A stretch of 64,000 nucleotides of DNA from Bradyrhizobium sp. dw_411 (GCF_018449695.1 NZ_JAAVUY010000002.1:186001-250000), one strand, 5' to 3'. Positions 46,524 to 55,970 are shown, numbered from the stretch's first letter. Notes: generated by a model not told the origin, from the letters alone. Numbers and translations: made by a program.

Positions 46524-48017
46524 TCAGGCGACGGCGCGGGAAGGCGGATTGGCCTGCGCCGCAAGCTCGTCCGCAAGGTCATAGCTGGAAAGCATACGGT
46601 CGAGCAACGCTGTTGCAGCCTTCCAGTCGTAGGTGCGAAAGGCGTGGCCTTTGGTAACGAAGGTAGCGCCCGCATAGAACATCTCGTATTGCGCGTGGCG
46701 CGAGGCGAATTCGGAACCGACCGCATCCCACGCCATTTTATAGAATTTGACCCGGTCGACCGCGCCCGCGGCCGGGGATTGCTGGGTCTTGCCGATCAGG
46801 CCGGCAATTTCCGGATTGCCGAAATCTTTCACAGAGGAGGGCAGCATGATCATTCCGCCGCCCGCCAATTCGCGCAGCGTATTGATCACTTTCGCGTAAA
46901 GTTGCTGCGTCAGGGTCTGTGCCGCGTACAGCATTTGCCGGTCGGGAACGAAATAGCGGCCGCGCTGCAGGCCCTTGGTTTCCATCGCGACCACGAAGGC
47001 ATCGACCATGCTGGCCTCGGCGGAAAGCTGGCCGAGCATTTCGCGCACCTGCGGGAAGCCGACGATGCCGTTGATCTCGGCGGTACGGTGGGCGATGCCG
47101 ACCAGGAACCGCAGTTTCACCGCAAGGCGGATCTGCGCCTGATAGTTCTGGTAGACATGGGCCGGCGTCGCATGAAACTGCTTCTGGCACATCTCGATAT
47201 TGTCGGCGATGAAGACGCGGTCCCAGGGTACCTTGACGTCGTCGAAATAAAGCACGGCGTCGTTTTCATCAAAGCGGCTGGCCAACGGATTATCGAACAC
47301 CGACGGCGCCGCGGCCTCGTATGATTTCCGGGAAAGGATTTTCAAACCCTTGGTATTCATCGGAATGGCAAAGGAGAGGGCGTATTTTTCGTCGCCCGCC
47401 TGCAGCGGCTGGATGCAGGTCACGAACACTTCATTGGCCATGATGCCGCCGGTCGCGAGCATCTTGGCGCCCCGGATCGTCAAGCCGGCGGCGTCGCGGT
47501 CAACGACCCCTGCGGTCAGATAGGGATCGGCCTGCTGGGCCGCGCTCTTGGAGCGATCGGCCTGGGGATTGATGATCACATAGGTGAGGTAGAGATCATT
47601 GTCGCGCGCATGGCGATAATAGTCCGCAAGCGCCTTGGCGCGGGCAGGATCGTAGGCCTCGAACACATCGAGTCCCATGAACATGCCGGAGATACAGGAC
47701 GCGACGTGGTCAGGCGCGCGCCCCATGAAACCGGCATGCAGTTCCGTCCAGGCCTCAAGCCCCTTACGCCGCACCACGAGTTCGTCATAGCTGGCCGGCA
47801 ACTGCCAGATCCTGTTGGCGCGCGTGCCTGTTTCGGTTTCGAACGTCATCAGTTCGCGGTTCTCGGGCGCACTCTGGAAATCGAACATGTGGCCGATGGA
47901 GGCGACCGCACCGCGATAGGCCGGATGAACCGTGACGTCCGCAACGCGCTCGCCGTCGAGATAGATTTCGCGGCCGTCGCGCAGGCTCGCGAGATGCTGT
48001 TCACCGGTCTTGATCAT
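46524..48017 (-). CDS. HpaB-family FAD-dependent monooxygenase (copy 1)
   Basis: A 497-residue group D flavin monooxygenase of the 4-hydroxyphenylacetate 3-hydroxylase family: N-terminal domain with GRAPDHVASCISGMFMGLDV near 100, acyl-CoA-dehydrogenase-like fold, and VPWDRVFIADN near 270. These enzymes use FADH2 from a separate reductase to hydroxylate phenols or related rings. No HpaC-type reductase is in the window. First gene of the HpaB-cupin-flavoprotein-[2Fe-2S] operon, with a TAGCT-N9-AGCTA site 31 bases upstream. Close paralogue of 55971-57485. Confidence 0.9.
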   Translation of the reverse strand: MIKTGEQHLASLRDGREIYLDGERVADVTVHPAYRGAVASIGHMFDFQSAPENRELMTFETETGTRANRIWQLPASYDELVVRRKGLEAWTELHAGFMGRAPDHVASCISGMFMGLDVFEAYDPARAKALADYYRHARDNDLYLTYVIINPQADRSKSAAQQADPYLTAGVVDRDAAGLTIRGAKMLATGGIMANEVFVTCIQPLQAGDEKYALSFAIPMNTKGLKILSRKSYEAAAPSVFDNPLASRFDENDAVLYFDDVKVPWDRVFIADNIEMCQKQFHATPAHVYQNYQAQIRLAVKLRFLVGIAHRTAEINGIVGFPQVREMLGQLSAEASMVDAFVVAMETKGLQRGRYFVPDRQMLYAAQTLTQQLYAKVINTLRELAGGGMIMLPSSVKDFGNPEIAGLIGKTQQSPAAGAVDRVKFYKMAWDAVGSEFASRHAQYEMFYAGATFVTKGHAFRTYDWKAATALLDRMLSSYDLADELAAQANPPSRAVA

Positions 48018-48047
48018 GGTCGGCCTCGATGATCGGGCTGCAGAATT

Positions 48048-48066
48048 AGCTTTATAACAAAGCTAT
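48048..48066. promoter_or_regulatory. Likely MarR operator, site 1
   Basis: TAGCT-N9-AGCTA (arms extend to 7 bp, TAGCTTT/AAAGCTA) lies between the HpaB1 operon and the divergent marR gene. On the leftward strand a TTGACA -35-like hexamer occurs at 48089-48094. The surrounding 21 bp match 18 of 21 with the site at 53394-53414. Confidence 0.75.
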
Positions 48067-48195
48067 ATTGATTTGTGCATCGATTGCTGTCAAGTGTAAT
48101 GGCCCGCGATGCAGGGCCCGACGCAACTTGTTCCGGCGCTGATCGCTCGCTACAAAATCGCAACCGCCGAGCGGAATCGGCCGAGCAGGAATCGA

Positions 48196-48762
48196 ATGGC
48201 TGAGAAATCGAGATCTCGACCGGTCGCGCCGCAACCCACGGTTTCCCGGCCCGAATTGCTGGTCGATAATTCCGACCAGGCCTTCCGCCAATTCATCCAT
48301 GATACGCTGGCCTTTTCGGCGCGGCTGCAGCAGGTCCGCAGCCTGCTCGGGCAGGTGATCGGTCTTTCCGGCACGCAATACACGGTCCTGATTGCGATCG
48401 CCCACCTTCACGGAGGCGACGAGCGGGTCGGCGTCAACCTTGTCGCGGATCATCTGCATTTCAGCGGGGCGTTCATCACGATCGAAATCAACAAGCTGGT
48501 GGCGGCGGGGCTGGTTGAAAAGGAAACCGACCCCGTTGACCGCCGGCGCGTCGTGCTCACGATCACGCCGAAGGCGCGCGCGCTTCTCAACGAATTGGCG
48601 CCGGTGCAGCGGCCGTCCAATGATCTCTTGTTCAGCAGCCTTTCCGCAAAGGATTTTGAGCGGCTGCGCAAGATCATGTCCGGACTGGTCGAGGCTGCGG
48701 ATCAGGCGATCAACCTGCTGGAATATACCTCGCCGACGGCGACGGCGCGTTCGGCCAAATAG
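48196..48762 (+). CDS. MarR-family regulator (copy 1)
   Basis: A 188-residue winged-helix regulator: RPELLVDNSDQAFRQFIHD near the N-terminus, recognition region VADHLHFSGAFITIEINKL near 90, and wing PVDRRRVVLTITPKARALL. It is divergent from the HpaB1 operon and faces site 1. ATG at 48196 with AGGA upstream is preferred to the longer reading from 48109. It is paralogous to the MarR protein at 53454-54095. Confidence 0.88.
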   Translation: MAEKSRSRPVAPQPTVSRPELLVDNSDQAFRQFIHDTLAFSARLQQVRSLLGQVIGLSGTQYTVLIAIAHLHGGDERVGVNLVADHLHFSGAFITIEINKLVAAGLVEKETDPVDRRRVVLTITPKARALLNELAPVQRPSNDLLFSSLSAKDFERLRKIMSGLVEAADQAINLLEYTSPTATARSAK

Positions 48763-48781
48763 GTCCGTATCCAAGCAGGTG

Positions 48782-49510
48782 CTAGTTGGCATGATGGGGC
48801 GGCTTCGTGCCTCCGCCAAGGAAGGCTTCGGATACCGCGGCATTTCCGGCCAGCTCGCTCGCTGTCCCGGATATCACCATGCGTCCGGTTTCGAGCACAT
48901 AGGCGCGGTCGGCAAATTTGAGCGTCTGGCGCGCTTTCTGCTCCACCAGCATGATGGTCAGGCCCTCTGATCTCAGATTGCCGATCATGCTGAACACATA
49001 ATCGGTCATTTTCGGCGCGAGGCCGAGCGATGGTTCGTCCAGCAACAGCAGGCGAGGCTTGGACAGGCACGCCCGCGCAATCGCCAGCAATTGCTGCTCG
49101 CCGCCGCTAAGCAGACTGGCCAATCGGCTGCGTCTCTCCTTCAATATTGGAAAGCGTTCGAACATCTGACCGACATCCGCCGTCGCCGCCCGCCGGTCGG
49201 TCCGGCAATAGATGCCCATCAGCAGGTTTTCTTCGACCGTCATGCGCGCCAGGATGCCACGTCCCTCCGGCACCAGCGAAATACCAGCGCGCAGATTGTG
49301 CTCGGCCGAATTGGGTTTCAGCACCTGATCCCTGAAACTGATCTCGCCGCGAAACGGCAGCAGGCCGGCGATCGCGCGCGCAATCGTGGTCTTGCCCGCA
49401 CCATTGGCGCCGAGCAGCGCCACGATTTCCCCCTCGCGGATATCGAGATCGATCTCGCGCACTGCGGTCACGGCGCCATATTGAACCCCGAGGCCGCGGA
49501 TTGCGAGCAT
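48782..49510 (-). CDS. livF: Branched-chain-type ABC ATPase LivF
   Basis: A 242-residue LivF-type ATPase with Walker A LLGANGAGKTT near 33, signature LLSGGEQQLLAIARA near 135 and Walker B LLLLDEPSLGLAP. With LivG it powers the LivHM channel. ATG at 49510 shares a base with the livG stop (TGATG); GTG at 49513 is an alternative. Last gene of the five-gene importer operon, reading toward the MarR gene. Substrate is probably the cluster's target compound rather than leucine. Confidence 0.93.
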   Translation of the reverse strand: MLAIRGLGVQYGAVTAVREIDLDIREGEIVALLGANGAGKTTIARAIAGLLPFRGEISFRDQVLKPNSAEHNLRAGISLVPEGRGILARMTVEENLLMGIYCRTDRRAATADVGQMFERFPILKERRSRLASLLSGGEQQLLAIARACLSKPRLLLLDEPSLGLAPKMTDYVFSMIGNLRSEGLTIMLVEQKARQTLKFADRAYVLETGRMVISGTASELAGNAAVSEAFLGGGTKPPHHAN

Positions 49511-50262
49511 CACGCTTCCTTTCCGAGATAGGCGTCCATCACGATCGGATCGGATTGAATCTCAGCGGGCAATCCCTTTGCAATCAACACGCCGAAATCC
49601 AGCACGTAGAGATAATCGCACAGGTTCATCACGAAACCCATGTCGTGTTCGATAAGCAGAATCGTGAGGCCGCCATCGCGCAGGCGCAGCATCAGGCGAC
49701 GAATGTCCTCGGCCTCGTCGTGATTCATGCCCGCCACTGGCTCGTCGAGCAGCAGCAGCCGGGGGTTGGCCGTGAGCGCGCGCGCCATTTCGACCTTGCG
49801 CTGCGTGCCATAGGACAGCGAGCGCGCGATTTGGTTGCGTACGTCCTTGAGCCCGAAGAATTCAAGCACCTCTTCGGCACGTGCGATGGCGGCGCCATCG
49901 GCCCAACGCGTCGGCAAGGCCCTGCGCCACAGCGCGCCACGGCCGGGCTGCGCCACAAGCAAATGTTCCCAGACGGTCATGCTGGAAAATAGCCGGATGT
50001 TCTGGAACGTGCGCACCGCGCCGGCCCGCGCGATCCGGTACGGCCGCCAATGCGTGATTGGCTGCCGGTCGAAATTTACGTCACCGCTATTGGCGCGGTA
50101 GGCGCCGGTGATGACGTTGAACAACGTGGTCTTGCCGGCGCCGTTGGGGCCGATCACGCCGACGATCTGGCCTTGGCGGACCTCGCAGGACAATCCCGAA
50201 AGAGCCTTGATCCCACCAAAGGATTTGGTGACATCGCTCAATTGAAGAAGAGGCGCGCTCAT
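49510..50262 (-). CDS. livG: Branched-chain-type ABC ATPase LivG
   Basis: A 250-residue LivG-type ATPase: Walker A GPNGAGKTT near 37, RTFQNIRLFSSMTVWEHLLV typical of LivG, signature LSYGTQRKVEMARAL and Walker B LLLLDEPVAGMNHDE. ATG at 50262 overlaps the livM stop; the longer reading to 50373 runs inside livM and is rejected. Confidence 0.93.
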   Translation of the reverse strand: MSAPLLQLSDVTKSFGGIKALSGLSCEVRQGQIVGVIGPNGAGKTTLFNVITGAYRANSGDVNFDRQPITHWRPYRIARAGAVRTFQNIRLFSSMTVWEHLLVAQPGRGALWRRALPTRWADGAAIARAEEVLEFFGLKDVRNQIARSLSYGTQRKVEMARALTANPRLLLLDEPVAGMNHDEAEDIRRLMLRLRDGGLTILLIEHDMGFVMNLCDYLYVLDFGVLIAKGLPAEIQSDPIVMDAYLGKEA

Positions 50263-51095
50263 GCTGCCTGCTTGCGAAATGTAAAACGACGAAGCAGCGA
50301 GCGGTCCAGAATTCCCTGTCGCCGGATCAGCAGCACAATGATGAGCAGGGCGCCGAAGGCCGCGGGCCGCCAATCGTCGAGCGCGCGCAATTGTTCGGGC
50401 AGCAGAACCAGCAATGCGGCGCCGACGAGCGATCCCGCGCCGATGGTCGATCCACCGAGAATGACCGCGAGAACGAAATCGATCGAGCGTTCGAATCCGA
50501 AATTGCCGGGCTCGATATAGACATGATGATGCGCGAACAACCCGCCGGACACCGCCGCTACCGCGGCACTCATGCCGAACGCGCCGATCTTGGTCATGGT
50601 CGTGTTGAGACCGATCAGATTGGCCGCCGTCTCGTCGTCGGCGACCGCGCGCATCTCGAGCCAGGCCCGGGACGATTCCATCAGCCAGACCAGAACCAGT
50701 ATCAGCCCGACCCAGATCCAGACATAGGTGACCGACACATGGGCCATGCCATGAAAGCCGCCTGCACCGCCGGTGATCTCAAGGTTGAGAAACAGGCTGC
50801 GGATCATCTCGCCAAACCCCAGCGTCGCCATCGCGAGAAAGATTCCCTTTAGCCGCAGCGCGGGAAATCCGATCATCACGCCGATGATCCCTGAGCAGAG
50901 GGCCGCGATCACCAAAGCCGATGTTAGCGGCACGCCTGCGACCACGGTCAAATAGGAGGCCAGGTAAGCCCCGATCGCCATGAAGCCGGCATTGCCGAGT
51001 GACAATTGGCCGGTCGCCAGGATGACGTAGACGCTCAGCGCGCCGAGCGTGAGAATGCCCACATCCGCCAGCAGGCTCGCGGTATAGGTCGACAT
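50259..51095 (-). CDS. livM: Branched-chain-type ABC permease LivM
   Basis: A 278-residue permease with about eight hydrophobic segments. LATGQLSLGNAGFMAIGAYL near 28 is the LivM/LivH N-terminal motif, ALRLKGIFLAMATLGFGEMI and the EAA-type loop ADDETAANLIGLNTTMTKI follow. The start shares a base with the livH stop (TGATG). Partner of LivH. Confidence 0.92.
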   Translation of the reverse strand: MSTYTASLLADVGILTLGALSVYVILATGQLSLGNAGFMAIGAYLASYLTVVAGVPLTSALVIAALCSGIIGVMIGFPALRLKGIFLAMATLGFGEMIRSLFLNLEITGGAGGFHGMAHVSVTYVWIWVGLILVLVWLMESSRAWLEMRAVADDETAANLIGLNTTMTKIGAFGMSAAVAAVSGGLFAHHHVYIEPGNFGFERSIDFVLAVILGGSTIGAGSLVGAALLVLLPEQLRALDDWRPAAFGALLIIVLLIRRQGILDRSLLRRFTFRKQAA

Positions 51096-51973
51096 CACAC
51101 CCGCTGCCCCTGATCCGCACCGCTGCCGCCCAGCAAACCCTGCGGGCGAAACAGCAGGATCGCGATCATGAATCCGTAGACCACGAAATCCCTGATCTGG
51201 GAGCCGCCATAGGCGACGGTGAGCACTTCCGCGATGCCGATCAGCGGACCTGCCAGCAGCGCGCCCCAGATTCGGCTGGTGCCGCCGATCACCATCACCG
51301 CGATTGCCTTCAGTCCGATCTCGACGCCGACATAGGGTGTGATCGCCGCATAATGGATTGCAATCAGCACGCCGGCCGCGCCCGCCAGCGCGCCCGACAT
51401 CATGAACGCGGTCAGCGTGATCCGGCTGCCGGAGACGCCGAGCAGGCGCGCGACGTCGCGGTTCTCGGCAACCGCGCGCAGCGCCCGGCCCATCGACGTG
51501 CGCTGCACGATGTAGGCCATGACGGCAACCAATACGATCGTGACGCCGATAACGATCAATTGCAGCTCGCCAATGCTGACCGGTCCAAGAGCGATACGCC
51601 CGCCGAGGAATTCATCCGGCAATTGCAGGGGATCAGAGCCCCACATATTGGTCGCGATGTTCTGGAGAATGATCGAAAAGCCGAGCGTGCTCAGCATCGG
51701 CGTGACCAGCGGCGCATCGCGCAGCGGCTCATAGCCGATCTTCTCGATCACGGCGGATATGGCCGCGGCCCCCGCCATGCCGGCAGCCACGGCGACCGGC
51801 AACGACAGATGCGCGGTGATGACGGCGAATCCGAGATAGCCGCCGATCATGAAGAGTTCGGCGATCGCGAGGTTCAGGATGCCCAGAATGCCCATCACGA
51901 TGGAAAAAGACAGTGCGAGCAGCGTATAGACTGCTCCCAAGGTCACGCCATTCACCAGTTGCTGCAGAAGCAT
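51095..51973 (-). CDS. livH: Branched-chain-type ABC permease LivH
   Basis: A 292-residue permease starting LLQQLVNGVTLGAVYTLLAL, the standard LivH opening, with GILNLAIAELFMIGGYLGF and the cytoplasmic loop VAENRDVARLLGVSGSRIT. It lies 40 bases downstream of the binding-protein gene in the same operon. Confidence 0.93.
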   Translation of the reverse strand: MLLQQLVNGVTLGAVYTLLALSFSIVMGILGILNLAIAELFMIGGYLGFAVITAHLSLPVAVAAGMAGAAAISAVIEKIGYEPLRDAPLVTPMLSTLGFSIILQNIATNMWGSDPLQLPDEFLGGRIALGPVSIGELQLIVIGVTIVLVAVMAYIVQRTSMGRALRAVAENRDVARLLGVSGSRITLTAFMMSGALAGAAGVLIAIHYAAITPYVGVEIGLKAIAVMVIGGTSRIWGALLAGPLIGIAEVLTVAYGGSQIRDFVVYGFMIAILLFRPQGLLGGSGADQGQRV

Positions 51974-52013
51974 GGAGACGCCTGCTCTCGCCGGGCTATA
52001 TCAAAACGTTCGA

Positions 52014-53231
52014 TCAGCAGGCCGGATGACCCGGCACCGAACTGCATCCCTGCACCTTGGTCGTCCAGGCGCCATTCTGGCCCTGCAGCACATAGAAGGC
52101 CTTGATGGCATCGCCGTCGTCGTTGAAGCTGATCGGGCCGCCCAATCCCTTGAAGTTGTCGAGCTTGACGAGGTAATCGCGAACTTTGGTGCGGTCCGCT
52201 TCAAGGTCTTCCGGCTTGCCGGTCACACCGGATTTTTTGGCGGCTTCGACATACATGCTGACGATCTCGTAGATGTTCGCGTCATACATGCTGGGCTCGA
52301 TCTCCGCCGGCAAACCGGATTCCTTGCGCAGCATCGGTTGCAGCTCCGCCACGAAGGGCGCTGCAAGACCGCCTGTCATCGAGGCGTAGAAAGTCGCGGG
52401 CGCGACAATCGGCAACTCGGGCGCCGCTTTCAGGATCGCCGACGAGATCAGTTGCGTTGCGCCGACCACCGGCTTGATGAACCCCTGGCGCTTCATCTCG
52501 CGCAGCACCGTCACGGCCTGGCTGTAGTCCGCGCTCAGAACGACGCCGTCCGGGTTGAGCGACTTCATCTTCGTCACCTGGGCGCTGACGTCGAGGTCGC
52601 CGGTGTTGAAGGATAGCGGATCGGTTTCATTGACGATCGCGATGCCGTTGTCCTTCATCATCGCGGGCATGATCTTGGTGCCCACGGTCGCGGCCGTCGC
52701 GTCCTTGGCGTCGAAGATAATGGCAACGGTCTTGATATCGAAGGTTTTCTTGTAATAGGGCACCGTCGACTTCGCGAGGATCGACTCGTCGATCGTGTTG
52801 CGGAAAGCCCAGGGACGGTTGGCCTTCGCCACGCCGGGCTTCGACGAAGCCTGCGACATCGAGACCACTTTCATCTCGTTGGCGACCGGGAATGTCACCT
52901 CGGCGGCGCTGCTGGTGAGGGGGCCTGCGACCGCGATCACCTTTTCATCGCCGGCCAGCTTGCGCAGTGAACTCGCCGCCTGCGCCGGCTTGGTTGCATC
53001 ATCCAGGATAATGACCTTCAGCTTGGCGCCATTGATGCCGCCGGCCTTGTTGACTTCCTGCTCCAGCATCTTGAGCGTCACGGTGTTGCTGCGGCCCCAT
53101 TCCGCGAAGGGTCCACTGCTGGGGACGATCGCGCCAATCGCGACGGTTTGCGCTTGCACGGAGCCTGCGACCGCTATTTGTAGGATCGCTGCGGCGAGAA
53201 GAACGGACCATTTATTGCGAGGCGAATTCAT
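52014..53231 (-). CDS. LivK-like ABC substrate-binding protein
   Basis: A 405-residue exported receptor. Signal peptide WSVLLAAAILQIAVAGSVQA is followed by VAIGAIVPSSGPFAEWGRSN and the type I periplasmic fold (INGAKLKVIILDDATKPAQA, VIAVAGPLTSSAAEV). GGGAG precedes ATG at 53231, so the longer reading from 53273 is rejected. First gene of the importer operon, 163 bases below operator site 2. Ligand unknown; regulation with the catabolic genes suggests a cyclic nitrogen or aromatic acid. Confidence 0.92.
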   Translation of the reverse strand: MNSPRNKWSVLLAAAILQIAVAGSVQAQTVAIGAIVPSSGPFAEWGRSNTVTLKMLEQEVNKAGGINGAKLKVIILDDATKPAQAASSLRKLAGDEKVIAVAGPLTSSAAEVTFPVANEMKVVSMSQASSKPGVAKANRPWAFRNTIDESILAKSTVPYYKKTFDIKTVAIIFDAKDATAATVGTKIMPAMMKDNGIAIVNETDPLSFNTGDLDVSAQVTKMKSLNPDGVVLSADYSQAVTVLREMKRQGFIKPVVGATQLISSAILKAAPELPIVAPATFYASMTGGLAAPFVAELQPMLRKESGLPAEIEPSMYDANIYEIVSMYVEAAKKSGVTGKPEDLEADRTKVRDYLVKLDNFKGLGGPISFNDDGDAIKAFYVLQGQNGAWTTKVQGCSSVPGHPAC

Positions 53232-53393
53232 CGAATACTCTCCCAGAATTATGCGGCTCAGATCATGATTCATCAGTTTTAGCTGCGCCTATACGTGCAT
53301 AGACCGTGCCATCGGGGTCTTCGGACTAAATCATCTCCCAGAATTCGGCCAGGAATTCAGCCGAGACAAACACATATTGGACAGCTTTGAAAG

Positions 53394-53414
53394 TTAGATT
53401 TATTACAAAGGTAT
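53394..53414. promoter_or_regulatory. Likely MarR operator, site 2
   Basis: TAGAT-N9-AGGTA within a 21-bp stretch that matches 18 of 21 with site 1. It lies between the marR copy 2 stop and the binding-protein gene, placing the importer operon in the same regulon. Confidence 0.6.
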
Positions 53415-53453
53415 CTCAGGGGCGGCGGGCCGTCCAGCAGGCCAGAGCCGCGG

Positions 53454-54095
53454 CTACGACGATCCTCTCTTGCGGGCTGACTTTGGCGGTACATCGAGCT
53501 TGGTGATGTTCGGCTTGGCGCTGGATTCCGATAGATATCGTTGCAGCGCCATCGCCTGTTCGCTCGATGTGACGAGACGTTCGACCATGTCGACCAGCGA
53601 GGCAAATTCCCTGGCGTTAAGGCAGCCGAACTCGACATCGTTGACCTGCCGCTGGATCGGTGCGAGCCGTTCCAGCATGTCGCGCCCGCGCGCCGTGACG
53701 CTCAGGCACAGCCGGCGCTTGTCGACGGGATGGCCGGCCTTTTCGATCAAGCCCTTCTGCAGCAGCTTGTTGGTAATGACTGTGGTGAACGCGCCGCTAA
53801 GATGCAGGTGATCGGCGACGTCCTTGACGCTGACATTGCCGTCTGCCGAAAGGTGTCCGATCGAAATCAGCATCGTGTATTCGATACCGGCAAGGCCGAT
53901 CAGCGCGGCGTGGCCTTCGCGCACCGACGAATGACGGGCCAGAAAACCAAAGAGGTTATGAACCAGACTGCGGAATTTCTGGTCGGAGCCGTCAATCAGC
54001 AGTTCCGGCCGCGCGACTGTCAGTGCGGCTTGTCGCGCCGGTTTCGGCGGCGGCGACTTGATCTTTGAGGAGGCCGCCAGTCGTTCTCGTGCCAT
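53454..54095 (-). CDS. MarR-family regulator (copy 2)
   Basis: A 213-residue winged-helix regulator, clearly paralogous to the one at 48196: RPELLIDGSDQKFRSLVHN, VADHLHLSGAFTTVITNKL and PVDKRRLCLSVTARGRDML. It is the last gene of the HpaB2-DUF1185-enamidase-MarR operon, so it would be made when those enzymes are made. Ligand unknown; aromatic or heterocyclic acids are usual for the family. Confidence 0.88.
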   Translation of the reverse strand: MARERLAASSKIKSPPPKPARQAALTVARPELLIDGSDQKFRSLVHNLFGFLARHSSVREGHAALIGLAGIEYTMLISIGHLSADGNVSVKDVADHLHLSGAFTTVITNKLLQKGLIEKAGHPVDKRRLCLSVTARGRDMLERLAPIQRQVNDVEFGCLNAREFASLVDMVERLVTSSEQAMALQRYLSESSAKPNITKLDVPPKSARKRGSS

Positions 54096-54136
54096 TCGTT
54101 TCAGCTCACGGTATGCGGTTTATCTTGATGTCGCGG

Positions 54137-55333
54137 TCAGTGCGCGGCCCCTGAAAAATCCCGCGGCAGTTTGCACTGCGCGACTTTGACGTCGCGTATC
54201 GATGCCGGCGTGTTGCGGCTACGGCCGACGAAGCGCGGCACGCCGTCGGTGAAAACCGCTGATACCGCGGGCACGTCGCCATTGCGCAGCGCGGAGAGGG
54301 CGTCGGGCTGAGAGCCGCCGGCGCAGGCGTCGATCAAGACGACATCGGCGTCTTTGCCCGGTTGAAGCAATCCAGAATTCAGCCGGTATACCCGGGCATT
54401 GTTGCCGGTCGCCGCCGCGATCGCCTGTTCCGGCGGCATGTTGCCGAGGCTCGCGAGGTGACTGATGGTGTAGAACATGCCGAGCGGCATGATGCCGCTG
54501 CCGGTCGGCGTATCCGTCGCGATCAGCAGCCGCTCGGGCTGGCCGGCCTCATCGAGTAATTTCGCCGTCAGCAAGGCGGTGCGCAGATTGCCGGCGGTGC
54601 AGAGTTGCAGCGCGATATCGCTTTCGTTCACCAGCCGCGCAAAACCAGCCTCGGGCATCGCGACCGGACCGCCATTGACGTGGAAAGACACGGTGGGATT
54701 GGAGGCCAGCACATGCTCGGCCCATATCCCCGACGATCCCGGAATCGAGGAGCCGCCGGTGTGCATGGTCGTCACCATCCCCAATCGGCGAGCGACCTGC
54801 ATCAGCGGCGCATAGTCGAAGGGAGTTTCGAACGCGCCAAAGCCGGCTTTCGCCAGCCACAAGCCCTGTGCGACCAAGTCTTTGAGATCGGTTTCGCTCA
54901 GGCCCGGCTCGAGAATGATCGAACCCGCGTGGACGCGCATCCCGCCGGGCCGATAATCGAGAAAGCAGGCGCGTGCAGCCAGCGCCAGGGCTTTCACGCC
55001 TGCAGCATCCTTTGGGCGGCCGGGGACATGCACTTCCGATGCGGTGATCGATGTGGTGGTGCCGCCATGCAAATAGCTTTCGAGATACCCGACCACGCGC
55101 TGGCGTGGAGTGTAGTCGCCGAACGTAATGTGGACATGGCTGTCGATCAGACCGGGGATCGCCGTCGTCCCGGCTGCGTCAACGACAACGTCGCATCCGG
55201 CCACCGTATCGGCCGACAGCGTTCCTACAGCGGCAATCGATCCGCCATCGAGCAGGATGCTATCGCCTGATGCGAACGGTTGCTTCAGGTCGCCGGTGAC
55301 GATGGTTCCGATATTGACAATCGCGGTACGCAC
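54137..55333 (-). CDS. Enamidase-like amidohydrolase
   Basis: A 398-residue metal-dependent amidohydrolase. It strongly resembles enamidase of nicotinate-fermenting Eubacterium barkeri as I recall it: NIGTIVTGDLKQPF at the N-terminus, PGLIDSHVHITFGDYTPRQR with the HxH pair, VPGRPKDAAGVKALAL, MHTGGSSIPGSSG, FHVNGGP, LLIATDTPTGSGIMPLG and RSRNTPAS at the end. Enamidase hydrolyses 6-oxo-1,4,5,6-tetrahydronicotinate, a cyclic enamide. Here it sits with flavin monooxygenases and RidA proteins, so a similar ring opening is likely, but the substrate may differ. Confidence 0.85.
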   Translation of the reverse strand: MRTAIVNIGTIVTGDLKQPFASGDSILLDGGSIAAVGTLSADTVAGCDVVVDAAGTTAIPGLIDSHVHITFGDYTPRQRVVGYLESYLHGGTTTSITASEVHVPGRPKDAAGVKALALAARACFLDYRPGGMRVHAGSIILEPGLSETDLKDLVAQGLWLAKAGFGAFETPFDYAPLMQVARRLGMVTTMHTGGSSIPGSSGIWAEHVLASNPTVSFHVNGGPVAMPEAGFARLVNESDIALQLCTAGNLRTALLTAKLLDEAGQPERLLIATDTPTGSGIMPLGMFYTISHLASLGNMPPEQAIAAATGNNARVYRLNSGLLQPGKDADVVLIDACAGGSQPDALSALRNGDVPAVSAVFTDGVPRFVGRSRNTPASIRDVKVAQCKLPRDFSGAAH

Positions 55334-55345
55334 ATCGTTCCCCTG

Positions 55346-55927
55346 TTATCGCAGGCCGTCTTTGCCGACGACGTCCTTTGCCGCGAGCCCGCCGACGCGG
55401 GCATTGAGCCGGCCGCGATTGGCGAGACAAACGATCAGCGCGATTTCGTCCGCGGCCGGCGCATCCGGCGGCAGCGTGATCGTCATGCCGTCATAATGCG
55501 ACCGGACATAGAGCGCGTCCTTGTGGGCGAGGGGAATATCGATCTGGCTGCCCGGCGCGGCGAGCTTGGTGAAAGAGGGTATCCAGGCCTCCGCGCCGCC
55601 GACGGCGTCACGCAATGGTGCGGCGAACGTCGTGGTCAGCATCGCGTTGGCGTGTTCGAGTTCACCGCCGAGGCCGACAATGCCGCCCTTGCCGTAACTC
55701 TCCGTTTTGTAGGAACCCATGAGATCCGTCGCGAGTTTTGACAACACGCGGCCGATGTGGACGCTGGCTTCGATCGCCTCGGATAGATTTTCCTCATACT
55801 TGCCGGCATAGGGATTGCCGACGATGGCGATGGCCGCGACGCGCCGAAGCGGCTCTGTATGGCGATGGCCGGCCTCGACGTCCTTGTGATCGCAAAAGGA
55901 CAGCAGGCGGCGAATATCGAGTTTCAT
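55346..55927 (-). CDS. DUF1185 / AA_synth family protein
   Basis: A 193-residue protein of the family called amino acid synthesis (PF06684, DUF1185), recognised by AIAIVGNPYAGKYEENLSEA near residue 32, GKGGIVGLGGELEHANAMLT near 80 and FAAPLRDAVGGAEAWIPSFTK. The chemical role is not known to me despite the family name. It lies 12 bases before the enamidase-like gene and 43 bases after HpaB2, so it is likely an enzyme acting on the same ring or ring-opened compound. Confidence 0.85.
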   Translation of the reverse strand: MKLDIRRLLSFCDHKDVEAGHRHTEPLRRVAAIAIVGNPYAGKYEENLSEAIEASVHIGRVLSKLATDLMGSYKTESYGKGGIVGLGGELEHANAMLTTTFAAPLRDAVGGAEAWIPSFTKLAAPGSQIDIPLAHKDALYVRSHYDGMTITLPPDAPAADEIALIVCLANRGRLNARVGGLAAKDVVGKDGLR

Positions 55928-55970
55928 GGGAGGCCTCGTGTCATCGGGAAGATACCATCTCGAACCGGCA

